Shown here: piece by piece, positions 41,669-48,708 of the stretch
Numbering within the stretch: the stretch's first letter is position 1
How the letters are laid out: each line of letters starts with the position of its first letter
DNA from: DAIPJH01 sp036770365
GTDB taxonomy: Bacteria; Pseudomonadota; Alphaproteobacteria; Rickettsiales; UBA998
DNA: 64,000 bases
Direction of reading: 5' to 3'
Assembly: GCA_036770365.1 (NCBI GenBank)
Contig: DAIPJH010000004.1
Span: 62,001-126,000 of the forward strand
Notes under the pieces: generated by a model
Database searches by the model: none
The model's input: the letters and a program-made list of their open reading frames with translations, nothing else
Told to the model about the DNA's origin: nothing
Translations under genes and position numbers: made by a program

Positions 41669-41823
41669 CAGAACGTCTCCCGACTGTAATGCGGAGACAA
41701 TCTGGTGATCGGGGAGTTCGAAAACCGTAGTGAAACGATTATGGTAGCCTTTAAGCCGAAGCTCTGGACATACGCCACCATCTCCCCGACCATAGCGATA
41801 GAGGTCGAAGATACATCAATCAT
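41665..41823 (-). CDS. Small ORF coupled to the recombinase gene
   Basis: A 52-residue reading beginning MIDVSSTSIAMVGEMVAYVQ and ending SRETFW. Its ATG overlaps the stop of the upstream 87-residue gene (ATGATTGA) and its stop overlaps the recombinase start (GTGA). Both overlaps suggest translational coupling through this frame, the main argument that it is coding. No family recognised, and the frame could be accidental. A small recombination directionality factor is one possibility, but nothing in the sequence shows it. Confidence 0.42.
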   Translation of the reverse strand: MIDVSSTSIAMVGEMVAYVQSFGLKATIIVSLRFSNSPITRLSPHYSRETFW

Positions 41824-42079
41824 GGGCTGATGCACACCCTTCACTATTGGAGTTTCGACACTCCGCGTCAGCATTCTGCCTACGCATCAAAAGATTACTA
41901 TATTCCAGCTGGTTATCAAGAACTTCCTGCGGTGTTTTTGCAGCCACTCGGATCACCAATTCGCAATAGCCCATCAGGTTACGCGCCAGGCGGTGCGCTT
42001 GCTGATCGCTAATGGGTTCGGGATGCCGTTCTTTGATTAAGTCCACCAGCTTATCGTATGATGTTTTCTCGGAGGTCAT
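41816..42079 (-). CDS. Small uncharacterised element protein
   Basis: An 87-residue protein starting MTSEKTSYDKLVDLIKERHP, preceded by a strong AGGAGGTG ribosome site 4 bp away, which decides this start over the longer frame to 42211. It is mostly helical (DQQAHRLARNLMGYCELVIRV, TPQEVLDNQLEYSNLLMRRQ) with a polar C-terminus. No signal peptide and no family recognised. It lies between the DUF6362-like gene and the recombinase operon end. Confidence 0.72.
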   Translation of the reverse strand: MTSEKTSYDKLVDLIKERHPEPISDQQAHRLARNLMGYCELVIRVAAKTPQEVLDNQLEYSNLLMRRQNADAECRNSNSEGCASAHD

Positions 42080-42232
42080 GACAGCACCTCCTGCGCGGCG
42101 AGCGTTTGGAAACGCAATGCCACGAAGAAAAACAACACCGACTTCGTAGGGAGATTTCGCAAAGTGAGAAGGTAACGTGTACGCACCTCTCGCGATTTTC
42201 TCCCTAAACATAGCGAATTCTGTTCAACGTGT

Positions 42233-42661
42233 TTAGTCTTTTTTTGTTCGAACATTTCGCCCCCCGTTTCGTGAGGTGTTCAGGCGGAAAGCAATCTGCA
42301 AAAGCGCAGTGCGCCACATGTGATAGGCCGTGGTGCGACCGCAACCGAGCCGCCAGCAGATAGGTTTCCACGGCACTTTCGCGGCGCGGAGCCAAATCAG
42401 GCGGCGTTCTTCTTCGCGATCCAACAGGAAAATCCACTGGATGGTTTCCTCCATTCGACTGATGGATTCAGCGGAAGGTGGTCCCAGGCGCATCGGCTCG
42501 ACTTCTGCCTGCAAGTTTTCCATTACCGTGCGGACAATCGGCGGCCAGGTGCTGAAATAGCCTTTCATTCGGACTGAAGGCAGACGGCGCAGCGTGTAGG
42601 CTGCTTCCTCAAAGCGATCAGCAATTTCCACAAGCGTGTAGTTTTTGAGGGTCGGTTTCAT
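42233..42661 (-). CDS. DUF6362-like phage protein with helix-turn-helix C-terminus
   Basis: A 142-residue protein. The N-terminal half (LVEIADRFEEAAYTLRRLPS, GYFSTWPPIVRTVMENLQ) and the MEETIQWIFLLDREEERRLIWLRA segment resemble DUF6362 proteins of alphaproteobacterial prophages, followed by a helix-turn-helix-like WKPICWRLGCGRTTAYHMW that could bind DNA. Its ATG overlaps the stop of the replication gene (4 bp), so it is in the same operon. Related phage proteins sit near packaging or replication genes; the role is unknown. Confidence 0.72.
   Translation of the reverse strand: MKPTLKNYTLVEIADRFEEAAYTLRRLPSVRMKGYFSTWPPIVRTVMENLQAEVEPMRLGPPSAESISRMEETIQWIFLLDREEERRLIWLRAAKVPWKPICWRLGCGRTTAYHMWRTALLQIAFRLNTSRNGGRNVRTKKD
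42245..42254. promoter_or_regulatory. TGTTCGAACA palindrome, candidate operator 1
   Basis: A perfect 10-bp palindrome just before the end of the DUF6362-like gene and upstream of the 87-residue gene. The same GTTCGAAC core recurs at 44165-44181 and 45770-45781 around the switch region. Confidence 0.4.
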
Positions 42662-43878
42662 GCGCTGGCCTCCACAATCAATTCGAGGCGCGTCACTGGC
42701 GTGTCATGCTTGGTTGCTTCTGCAAACCAGCGCGTGAGGTCGGCCAGATAGTGCGTGATGAGCCATTCCTGAATGAACTTGCTTGGGCAGCGCATGGTGA
42801 CCACCGCGCCGTCGCCGTATTTCAGAATGCGGATGATGCGTGTGGATGAAAGCCAGCTGCGGCCAGATGCCTTGCCATGCTTCTTTTGGAAAGCCTCCAG
42901 CACGCGATCCCACGCCTCTTGCAAAGCAGGTACGTCGCAGGCAGGTGCTTTGGGTGGATGATTGCCCCCCGAGAAACCACCCTCCAAGATTTTTGCCACA
43001 TGGTCGGAAGATTCCACTGCCCATGACAGGTCAATCGTCCAGCCTTTGCCTGCAATCTTGCCAAGGCAAAACTCCGAAGTCCCGATGATCTCGCAGTAGT
43101 GCTTCCATGCACGCATGTCCTGCTGGAAATCATCCAACCACCGCTGTGCCATCTTATCCTGGCGTTTGGGTGTGAGCTTTGCCTTCTGATCTGGGGTCAG
43201 CTTGCTCTGCACTTCTGCGTTCCAGATGTCGAGCATCTGCTCTAAAATCTGTTTTCCACAGCTTGTCTGTTTTTCCCTCTCGGACTCTCTCTTTTCTGCT
43301 CTCTCTCTTATTTTTTTATCTGAATTTGTTTTCTTTTTTTCTGAATTTGCCTCTGCGTCTGAATCTGGTCTGCTATCTGCTGATCTGTTCTCTGCATCTG
43401 CAATCTGTACTCTGCTCTCTGTATCTGGGTCGGATTTGCTGTTTTTTTGTGATTTTGCGTGTTTCTCCGTAACGCTGCGTGACGCATCGTGACGCGGCGT
43501 GACGGTGTGTGACGCACTATCATTTGAATCAGGTGCATCCTTCTTGCCATCTCGATACCTTTTAGAACGCTCTGAATCGGTGGCATACTGACGCTTATCC
43601 CAGCCCGTAAGCCGATGTTTCTGGTCAATCATGCCCTTTTCGTAAAAGGTGCGGAGGATGTCCTCGACAGTCTTTTGCGGGATGTCTTGCACCACCGCAA
43701 TCTGCTCGGAATCCACCTGCACCGTACCCCGTGTTTTGTGACGAGAGGCGGCATCCAGTACGCAAAGCCATACTGTCACCACATGCGTCATCAGGTGGCC
43801 GCAACGCTTTGCGACTACCTTGAGTTTTGCGTCCTCAGGCATACCGTGATAAACCCTGTACCATTCGATTGATGTCAT
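42658..43878 (-). CDS. Phage replication protein with DnaA-N-like C-terminal domain
   Basis: A 406-residue protein. Residues 1-105 look like a winged-helix replication-initiator domain (WYRVYHGMPEDAKLKVVAKR, VEDILRTFYEKGMIDQKHRL). A charged, low-complexity linker (about 125-225) is rich in Ser, Asp, Glu and Lys. The C-terminal 90 residues match the DnaA N-terminal domain pattern: LQEAWDRVLEAFQKKHG, RSWLSSTRIIR, GDGAVVTMRCPSKFIQEWL and HYLADLTRWF, a domain that recruits DnaB helicase in DnaA. A phage initiator that recruits host helicase is a reasonable inference. The DNA for the linker carries the CAGA array at 43185-43429. Confidence 0.78.
   Translation of the reverse strand: MTSIEWYRVYHGMPEDAKLKVVAKRCGHLMTHVVTVWLCVLDAASRHKTRGTVQVDSEQIAVVQDIPQKTVEDILRTFYEKGMIDQKHRLTGWDKRQYATDSERSKRYRDGKKDAPDSNDSASHTVTPRHDASRSVTEKHAKSQKNSKSDPDTESRVQIADAENRSADSRPDSDAEANSEKKKTNSDKKIRERAEKRESEREKQTSCGKQILEQMLDIWNAEVQSKLTPDQKAKLTPKRQDKMAQRWLDDFQQDMRAWKHYCEIIGTSEFCLGKIAGKGWTIDLSWAVESSDHVAKILEGGFSGGNHPPKAPACDVPALQEAWDRVLEAFQKKHGKASGRSWLSSTRIIRILKYGDGAVVTMRCPSKFIQEWLITHYLADLTRWFAEATKHDTPVTRLELIVEASA
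43185..43429. repeat. CAGA/TCTG tetramer array within the replication gene, candidate origin
   Basis: About 21-22 copies of TCTG (CAGA on the coding strand) lie within about 245 bp, where about one is expected by chance on one strand. The densest part, 43340-43429, has 13 copies in 90 bp at 6-9 bp steps. On the coding strand the tetramers fall in all three codon phases (for example CAG-A, gCA-GA, aaC-AGA), so protein composition alone does not explain them. A T-rich tract lies at 43311-43340. Lambdoid phages keep their origin iterons inside the initiator gene in the same kind of linker region. Confidence 0.6.
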
Positions 43879-43886
43879 GTGCGTGC

Positions 43887-44132
43887 CTACGAGCGTCTGT
43901 CACGACGCTTGCCTTCTTCACGCAGCTTGAAATTGATCGCGCCCTGAACCCAGTCCTTGGCCAGTTTTGCGCTGAAAATGGTGCCTTTAACCTGCTGCTT
44001 TTCAGCCTTCGCCAGTTCCTTTTCTGCTTGTGCCAGCAGCTTCTTCAGAACCTTCATGTCCATTTTCATGAGGGTGCGGATGGGTGTTTTCCGCATCTCA
44101 TCGAGTGTCATTTTTTCTTTGGGATTAGTCAT
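43887..44132 (-). CDS. Small basic helical element protein
   Basis: An 81-residue protein, MTNPKEKMTLDEMRKTPIRT then a Lys-rich helix MKVLKKLLAQAEKELAKAEKQ with coiled-coil heptads, then QGAINFKLREEGKRRDRR. The final Arg/Lys-rich tail suggests nucleic-acid binding. It is the first gene of the minus-strand early operon, 8 bp before the replication gene, and its upstream region carries the GTTCGAAC and GGGCTTG repeats. GGAGGC precedes the ATG. No family recognised. Confidence 0.7.
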   Translation of the reverse strand: MTNPKEKMTLDEMRKTPIRTLMKMDMKVLKKLLAQAEKELAKAEKQQVKGTIFSAKLAKDWVQGAINFKLREEGKRRDRRS

Positions 44133-44164
44133 GGTTGCCTCCGTTGATTAAGAACGGCTCGTTT

Positions 44165-44181
44165 GTTCGAACTGTTCGAAC
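44165..44181. promoter_or_regulatory. Paired GTTCGAAC sites, candidate operator 2
   Basis: Two GTTCGAAC palindromes at 44165-44172 and 44174-44181, one base apart, 33 bp upstream of the first early gene. Position fits an operator of the early operon. The spacing does not match the known alphaproteobacterial LexA box (GTTC-N7-GTTC). Confidence 0.45.
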
Positions 44182-44200
44182 GGCAACCTGACTGACGACT

Positions 44201-44336
44201 GCTAGGGCTGGCGTCAGGCTCGGCTAGGTGTCATTGAGGGCTTGGGTAGGGCTTGAAAGCCTCGGGCTAATCTAGGGCGAGCCCAGTGCAAGCCTCAGAC
44301 ATGCCTCGGGCTTGTCTAGGGCAAGTATAGGGCTTT
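44201..44336. repeat. GGGCTTG/TAGGGC repeat cluster between early genes and switch gene
   Basis: In 136 bp the plus strand has TAGGGCTG, AGGGCTTG, TAGGGCTTG, CGGGCTAA, TAGGGCGAG, CGGGCTTG, TAGGGCAAG and TAGGGCTTT, plus inverse AAGCCT and GAGCCC copies that could fold. The inverse motif TAGCCCTATGCAAGCCCTACC recurs at 45701-45721, the end of the gene on the other side of the switch gene. Candidate protein-binding iterons. Confidence 0.55.
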
Positions 44337-44341
44337 TGATT

Positions 44342-44869
44342 TTAAGAAGCGGGATGGATGATAAACGTCACCACACCATGCACCTTGAGTTCTTCACCTT
44401 CTTTGATGAGAATCGGGTCATAGTTGGGATTTTCAGGCACCAGCATGATGTGGCCGTTTTGACGGAACAGACGTTTCACGGTGAGTTCACCATTGAGCGA
44501 TACGATCACGATGTCTTTATGCTCTGGCAGCTTGGCGGTATCCACCACCAGCACGTCATCTTCTTTGATGCCTGCATCCACCATTGAATCACCCGATACG
44601 CGCACCAAGTAGGTGGAATCTGGGTCTTTCACCATCAGCTCGTTGAGATCAATCGTATCGTCCACATGGTCTTCGAGCGGAGTGGGAATCCCAGCGGGAA
44701 TGCGCGACGAATACATCGGGACTTTGTATCCCTTGTTTTCCACATACCTACACACATCCCCTAACAGGCTCAGTGGAATGCGAACGGGTTTTGTCGTTTC
44801 CCCAAAGCGTCCTTGGCCTTTTGGCCTTCCTGCGCCTTTGCGTTTACCGCCGTGCGGTGTAGTTGACAC
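44342..44869 (-). CDS. S24-family UmuD/LexA-like autoprotease, probable switch protein
   Basis: A 175-residue protein. Its C-terminal half is an S24 peptidase: the self-cleavage Ala-Gly in SSRIPAGIP, the catalytic Ser in RVSGDSMVDAGI and Lys in GELTVKRLF, then MLVPENPNYDP. LexA, CI and UmuD share this RecA-stimulated self-cleavage. The N-terminus is not a helix-turn-helix: it has an AT-hook-like GAGRPKG and KPVRIPLSLLGDVCRYVENKG, which could be a ribbon-helix-helix. With no UmuC gene nearby and its place between divergent genes, a damage-responsive repressor is the better guess. Start is a GTG at 44869 with GGGGGA upstream. Confidence 0.82.
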   Translation of the reverse strand: MSTTPHGGKRKGAGRPKGQGRFGETTKPVRIPLSLLGDVCRYVENKGYKVPMYSSRIPAGIPTPLEDHVDDTIDLNELMVKDPDSTYLVRVSGDSMVDAGIKEDDVLVVDTAKLPEHKDIVIVSLNGELTVKRLFRQNGHIMLVPENPNYDPILIKEGEELKVHGVVTFIIHPAS

Positions 44870-44906
44870 TGAGAGTTCCCCCGTAGGTTGTTAATGCTAT
44901 TGACGC

Positions 44907-44935
44907 TTCATAGCAAAATACTGTACACAATTCAA
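44907..44935 (-). promoter_or_regulatory. Candidate promoter of the S24 switch gene
   Basis: On the minus strand TTGAAT, a 17-bp spacer and TATGAA lie 38 bp before the GTG start. A TGTACA palindrome sits in the spacer and could be an operator. Confidence 0.4.
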
Positions 44936-44980
44936 GAGGCATAAAAAACTAAGATTAGCAAGCAAAATCGGGGGGCTGCC

Positions 44981-45763
44981 ATGCCATTTCCTGAGAGGGA
45001 GTATTATTCACTGGAGCATTTAACGCGGCGATGGGCAGTCACTTTGGAAGAAGTGCAACATGCAATCGCCACGGGAAAACTTATTGCCTCCGCTTGGCTT
45101 CAACCCACCTACGCTTACACGGTGACAGAATATTCCCCTGATGAAGCCCGTCGATCCGCACCGCATCCGCTTGAAGGATACGTCTGTGTTGCGCCAGAAT
45201 CCTGCCGAATCCTGTTCTCGCGTGGTAGCGTCGGGCGGCGAAAATTCCCCACCCGCGAAGAAAATTGCTACCACATGATTGTCGAGCATTTGGACAAAGT
45301 GGAGCTTTGCGTCAGTGATTTAGTGATACTTCACGAGGATCTGCGGCAATTCGAAAAACTGCATAATTTGGCCGCGCAGAACCCGTGCAAGATAATTAGT
45401 GTACACAAAATCAAAACCACCTCGTCATCCACAGTTCACAAGCCTTTCAGCCAGCAGAACGATTGCCGCGTGGTAGCCTTAAATGGCTATCGTTTCAACT
45501 TCGGTGACATTCAGGCTGCTATCATCCGCCAGCTGCTCGCCGCCTCCAATACCGATAATCCGTGGGTGCATGGCAAGACACTACTCGCCAAAGCGGGATC
45601 AACTTCTATGGTGATGCGCGATGCGTTCCGTCATCAGCAAAACTGGAAGGAATTGATCGCAGGCGACGGGCGCGGATATTACCGCCTGAGTCCTACCTGT
45701 AGCCCTATGCAAGCCCTACCTGAGTCACATGCGACACACAAAGAAAAGATATTCTTACGATAA
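44981..45763 (+). CDS. Regulator-like protein of the element, unknown family
   Basis: A 260-residue protein divergent from the S24 gene, as Cro- or activator-type genes often are. The N-terminus, YYSLEHLTRRWAVTLEEVQHAIATGKLIAS, looks like an excisionase/MerR-like or DNA-binding helix-turn-helix unit; the middle is beta-rich; the C-terminus FGDIQAAIIRQLLAASNTDNP followed by VHGKTLLAKAGSTSMVMRDAFRHQ and WKELI looks like a winged helix. I do not recognise the full-length family. GGGGGGC lies just before the ATG. Its end carries GGGCTTG motifs (45701-45721). The metal cargo starts 58 bp after its stop. Confidence 0.75.
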   Translation: MPFPEREYYSLEHLTRRWAVTLEEVQHAIATGKLIASAWLQPTYAYTVTEYSPDEARRSAPHPLEGYVCVAPESCRILFSRGSVGRRKFPTREENCYHMIVEHLDKVELCVSDLVILHEDLRQFEKLHNLAAQNPCKIISVHKIKTTSSSTVHKPFSQQNDCRVVALNGYRFNFGDIQAAIIRQLLAASNTDNPWVHGKTLLAKAGSTSMVMRDAFRHQQNWKELIAGDGRGYYRLSPTCSPMQALPESHATHKEKIFLR

Positions 45764-45769
45764 TCGAAT

Positions 45770-45814
45770 ATGTTCGAACATGTTAGTTGAAACTTAACCA
45801 GATTCGGATATTGT
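45770..45814 (+). promoter_or_regulatory. Palindrome and candidate promoter at the left edge of the metal cargo
   Basis: ATGTTCGAACAT (45770-45781) is a perfect 12-bp palindrome. TTGAAA (45787-45792), a 16-bp spacer and TATTGT (45809-45814) follow, with the first cargo ATG at 45822, so the transcript would have almost no leader. No MerR- or CsoR-type operator is evident. Confidence 0.4.
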
Positions 45815-45821
45815 GTGAGGC

Positions 45822-46145
45822 ATGAAAAAAGTTATTCTTTCACTCTTTGTTGCTTTTTCGCTGCTTATTGCGCCACTTGCGCACGCAGCTGGCATGAACT
45901 GTGAAGGCGATAACTGTCAGATGTCTGAGCAGACAAAGAAGCAAGCGAAAAGCGAAAAGCAGCAGGACAACGATAAAACGGCAAGTGCTGGACATCATTG
46001 CTGCTGCCCTCACGTTTCCTCTATCCCTAATCTGGCCGTGGCTGAACCGATGAAGGTTTCCAGTCGCACGATTTTCGTTCTTGAGCAGGATGCCACGACA
46101 TCCGTAGTGGTTGGACCACCACTCAAGCCACCCTCCCACGCTTAA
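45822..46145 (+). CDS. Small exported Cys/His protein at the head of the efflux operon
   Basis: A 107-residue protein with a signal peptide (MKKVILSLFVAFSLLIAPLA, cleavage after AHA). The mature part has MNCEGDNCQM, a Lys/Gln-rich segment and HHCCCPH, so five Cys and clustered His, likely metal ligands. The C-terminus is ordinary. Similar short Cys/His proteins head CzcCBA-type operons in Alphaproteobacteria and are thought to bind metal in the periplasm. Its paralogue-like partner is at 53489-53875, with a comparable layout. A hairpin and the TolC-family gene follow. Confidence 0.75.
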   Translation: MKKVILSLFVAFSLLIAPLAHAAGMNCEGDNCQMSEQTKKQAKSEKQQDNDKTASAGHHCCCPHVSSIPNLAVAEPMKVSSRTIFVLEQDATTSVVVGPPLKPPSHA

Positions 46146-46162
46146 TTCCATAAGACAGGCTT

Positions 46163-46190
46163 GCGCCTGAACGAGTGCCTGTTCAGGTGC
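46163..46190 (+). promoter_or_regulatory. Hairpin between the Cys/His gene and the efflux genes
   Basis: GCGCCTGAAC and GTTCAGGTGC pair around GAGTGCCT with one G-T and no T-run after it, so it is not a standard terminator. It may stabilise or attenuate the transcript. A similar hairpin follows the other Cys-rich gene at 53894-53922. Confidence 0.4.
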
Positions 46191-46244
46191 TCCAATGCCG
46201 CACGTCCTATTCTATTTGTTCAAGGAATTAAGCGGTGAGAATCC

Positions 46245-47573
46245 ATGTATCAGAAAAAATTACTGTGGCTGCTGTGCGCCACCATACTGACTAGCCAGCC
46301 TGTATTCGCGCAAGACGCAGCGAAGCCTGAGCCCGATAGCAAGCCTCCTGCAATGGCTGTAGAGGCAGTAAAATTCAACGGCTTCACGCTGGATGATGCG
46401 ATTGCCAAAGCACTTGGCGGATCGCCGCGATTGAAAGCGTTTAACAGTGGTGTTGCCGCTGCCAAAGGCGAGCTTCGTCAGTCGAACGCATGGGTGAACC
46501 CTGAAGTGGGTGTTGAGGCCGAGAATGTCGCTGGCAAAGGCGCATATAAGGGTTTTGATTCGGCGGAAGTAACGTATGGAGTCACTCAGGAAATCACTAT
46601 TGGCGGCAAGATTTCAGCGCGGGAGAATATCGCTGGTAAAGGGCTGGAGATCGCCTCGCTCGATGAGCAAGCTGCCATGCTTGATGTCATCCGTGATGTC
46701 ACGACTGCCTATGCCGAAGCAGTGGCAGCGGAAGAAAATGTGCGACTCGCCACTGAGCAAAAAGAACTAGCGGTCGATGTACTTAAATCGGTGAGCGTGC
46801 GTGTGGGTGCTGCCGCCGCTCCGCTGATTCAGAAAAGCCGTGCTGAGGTGGAACGCTCCACCGCCAGTATCGCGCTGGATAAAGCTAACCGTGAACGTGA
46901 TATTTCTCGCAAAAAACTTGCAGCACTGATGGGAGAAGACCGCTTTACTCTCGCGCTTGATAGCACTGCTTTTTACGCCATCACCAAGCCAGAACTGGCG
47001 GCGTTAGAGGAAAAACTCAAAGCCAATCCTGATTTAGTGAAGCTGAATAGCAGCCTTGAGCAATCCAAGGCGCGGCTGGATTTAGAACAGGCTAACGCTA
47101 TTCCTGACCCGCGTTTAAGTGTCGGCGTGCGCGACTTCCGCGATAGTGGCGATCAGGCGTTTGTGGTGGGCGTATCGTTGCCTATACCTGTATTCAACGC
47201 AAATCGCGGCAATATCGAAAAGGCACGCCACGAGGTTAGCCGCACCGAAATGGATAATCGTCAGATGGCACTCAATGCCAGCGCGGAGCTAACGCAGGCG
47301 CATGAGCGTATGGAAAATGCTTATGTGCAGGCGCAAACGCTTAAAACTGAAATCCTGCCCTCTGCTGATAAAGCCTTCCGACTGGCGCGTGAGGGCTATG
47401 GCTTGGGACGCTTCCCCTACCTTGAAGTGCTGGACGCGCAGCGCAGCCTGTTTGGGGTGAAGCAGCAACAGATCGAAGCGATACGCGAATTCCACACGGC
47501 CAAGGCACAAGTCGAGCGACTGACTGCGACGCGCTTGAGCCAATTACAAAAATCAGGAGAAAACCATGAATAA
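46245..47573 (+). CDS. czcC: TolC-family outer membrane channel of an RND metal efflux system (CzcC type)
   Basis: A 442-residue protein with signal peptide (cleavage after VFA) and the outer-membrane efflux fold: two repeats with FTLDDAIAKALGGSPRLKAF and NPEVGVEAENV, coiled-coil helices, VVGVSLPIPVFNANRGNI and GYGLGRFPYLEVLDAQRSL. It would form the exit duct through the outer membrane. The end overlaps the adaptor gene by 8 bp. The czcCBA order that follows and the RND signature favour divalent metals; the CusC name would be wrong for that reason. Confidence 0.92.
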   Translation: MYQKKLLWLLCATILTSQPVFAQDAAKPEPDSKPPAMAVEAVKFNGFTLDDAIAKALGGSPRLKAFNSGVAAAKGELRQSNAWVNPEVGVEAENVAGKGAYKGFDSAEVTYGVTQEITIGGKISARENIAGKGLEIASLDEQAAMLDVIRDVTTAYAEAVAAEENVRLATEQKELAVDVLKSVSVRVGAAAAPLIQKSRAEVERSTASIALDKANRERDISRKKLAALMGEDRFTLALDSTAFYAITKPELAALEEKLKANPDLVKLNSSLEQSKARLDLEQANAIPDPRLSVGVRDFRDSGDQAFVVGVSLPIPVFNANRGNIEKARHEVSRTEMDNRQMALNASAELTQAHERMENAYVQAQTLKTEILPSADKAFRLAREGYGLGRFPYLEVLDAQRSLFGVKQQQIEAIREFHTAKAQVERLTATRLSQLQKSGENHE

Positions 47574-48690
47574 GCGCAATTTTGTTATTTTAATTCTGCT
47601 GTTGGCAATCGCGGGGGGTGCGTATGTCACGCTAGGCGGTTCGGGGAAAAAACCCGCAGCGGAAAATCACGCCCACGCCGACAAGGACGAACATGGCCAC
47701 GGCGACGAGCATAAAGATGACCATGCCGAAGGCGGCGAACACGGGCATGGTGATAAAGATGAACACGCGCATGGCGATGAACATGGTCACGATCATGCAG
47801 AAGCCAAACCTGCTGAGGACAAACACGGTGAAGCCGATGAGCATGGACATGGCGGCGAAGAAGGTGGTCACGGAGAAGAAAGCAAAATCAGCGATAACGC
47901 CGTCAAGAACCTGAATATTGAGATTCTCGAAGTCGGTAGCGGGATGGTGCAGGAAACCGTGAGCGTCAGTGGCCGCGTGACCTTGAACCAGAACACCACC
48001 GCACAAGTTAAGGCACGCTTCCCTGGAGTGATTCGCAGTGTGGTGAAAGAGCCTGGTGAGGTGGTAAAAGCTGGTGACACGCTGGCGAAGGTAGAGAGCA
48101 ACGATAGCCTCCAAGTCTATGCCGTAAAATCGCCTGTGGCTGGTACGATTATCAATCGCAACGCCAATGTGGGCGAACTGGCGGCGGATACCCCGCTGTT
48201 CGTGGTGGCCGATTTGGGCAAGCTATGGGCAGAACTTTTTATCTTCTCGAAAGATGGTGAGAAGCTGAAAGCTGGGCAGAAAGTTCGCATCCAGTGCCTT
48301 GATGATGACATCAATACGTACTCTACGATTGCGCTGGTGTTGCCTACCGCTGAAGCCTCCAGCCAGACGGTAGTAGCGCGTGCGGTGATCGAGAACGCCG
48401 ATAATCACTGGCGTTCGGGCATGAACATCCGCGCCGATGTGGTGTTGTCGGAGAAGGACGCCCCACTTGCTGTCAAAACCGAAGCCATCCAGCGTATGGA
48501 AGGCAATACGGTGGTGTTCGTGGCTAGTGATGGCGGCACTTACAAAGCCCAGCCCGTTGAAACGGGCATGAGTGATTCGCAGTGGACGGAAATAAAAAGC
48601 GGCCTGAACGCAGGGCAACGCTATGTCGCTAAAAACAGCTTCGTGGTGAAAGCCGACATCGGCAAAGCCGGTGCGGAACATGAACACTAG
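47566..48690 (+). CDS. czcB: RND efflux periplasmic adaptor with His-rich N-terminus (CzcB type)
   Basis: A 374-residue membrane-fusion protein. One N-terminal membrane anchor (about 5-25) is followed by a stretch of about 70 residues with about 17 His alternating with Asp, Glu and Gly (for example DEHGHGDEHKDDHAEGGEHG), then the barrel-sandwich and beta-barrel domains (SVSGRVTLNQNTTAQVKARFPG, VVKAGDTLAKVES, GELAADTPLFVVADLGKLW). The adaptor links pump and outer channel; the His tract would collect metal in the periplasm. The start overlaps czcC and the RND pump gene follows after 18 bp. Confidence 0.94.
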   Translation: MNKRNFVILILLLAIAGGAYVTLGGSGKKPAAENHAHADKDEHGHGDEHKDDHAEGGEHGHGDKDEHAHGDEHGHDHAEAKPAEDKHGEADEHGHGGEEGGHGEESKISDNAVKNLNIEILEVGSGMVQETVSVSGRVTLNQNTTAQVKARFPGVIRSVVKEPGEVVKAGDTLAKVESNDSLQVYAVKSPVAGTIINRNANVGELAADTPLFVVADLGKLWAELFIFSKDGEKLKAGQKVRIQCLDDDINTYSTIALVLPTAEASSQTVVARAVIENADNHWRSGMNIRADVVLSEKDAPLAVKTEAIQRMEGNTVVFVASDGGTYKAQPVETGMSDSQWTEIKSGLNAGQRYVAKNSFVVKADIGKAGAEHEH

Positions 48691-48708
48691 AATCTAAGGG
48701 GCTTTGCC

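Noticed and set aside
44165..44181. LexA box of the alphaproteobacterial type
   Set aside because: The known box is GTTC-N7-GTTC; here the GTTC elements are five bases apart, so I list it only as an unnamed candidate operator.
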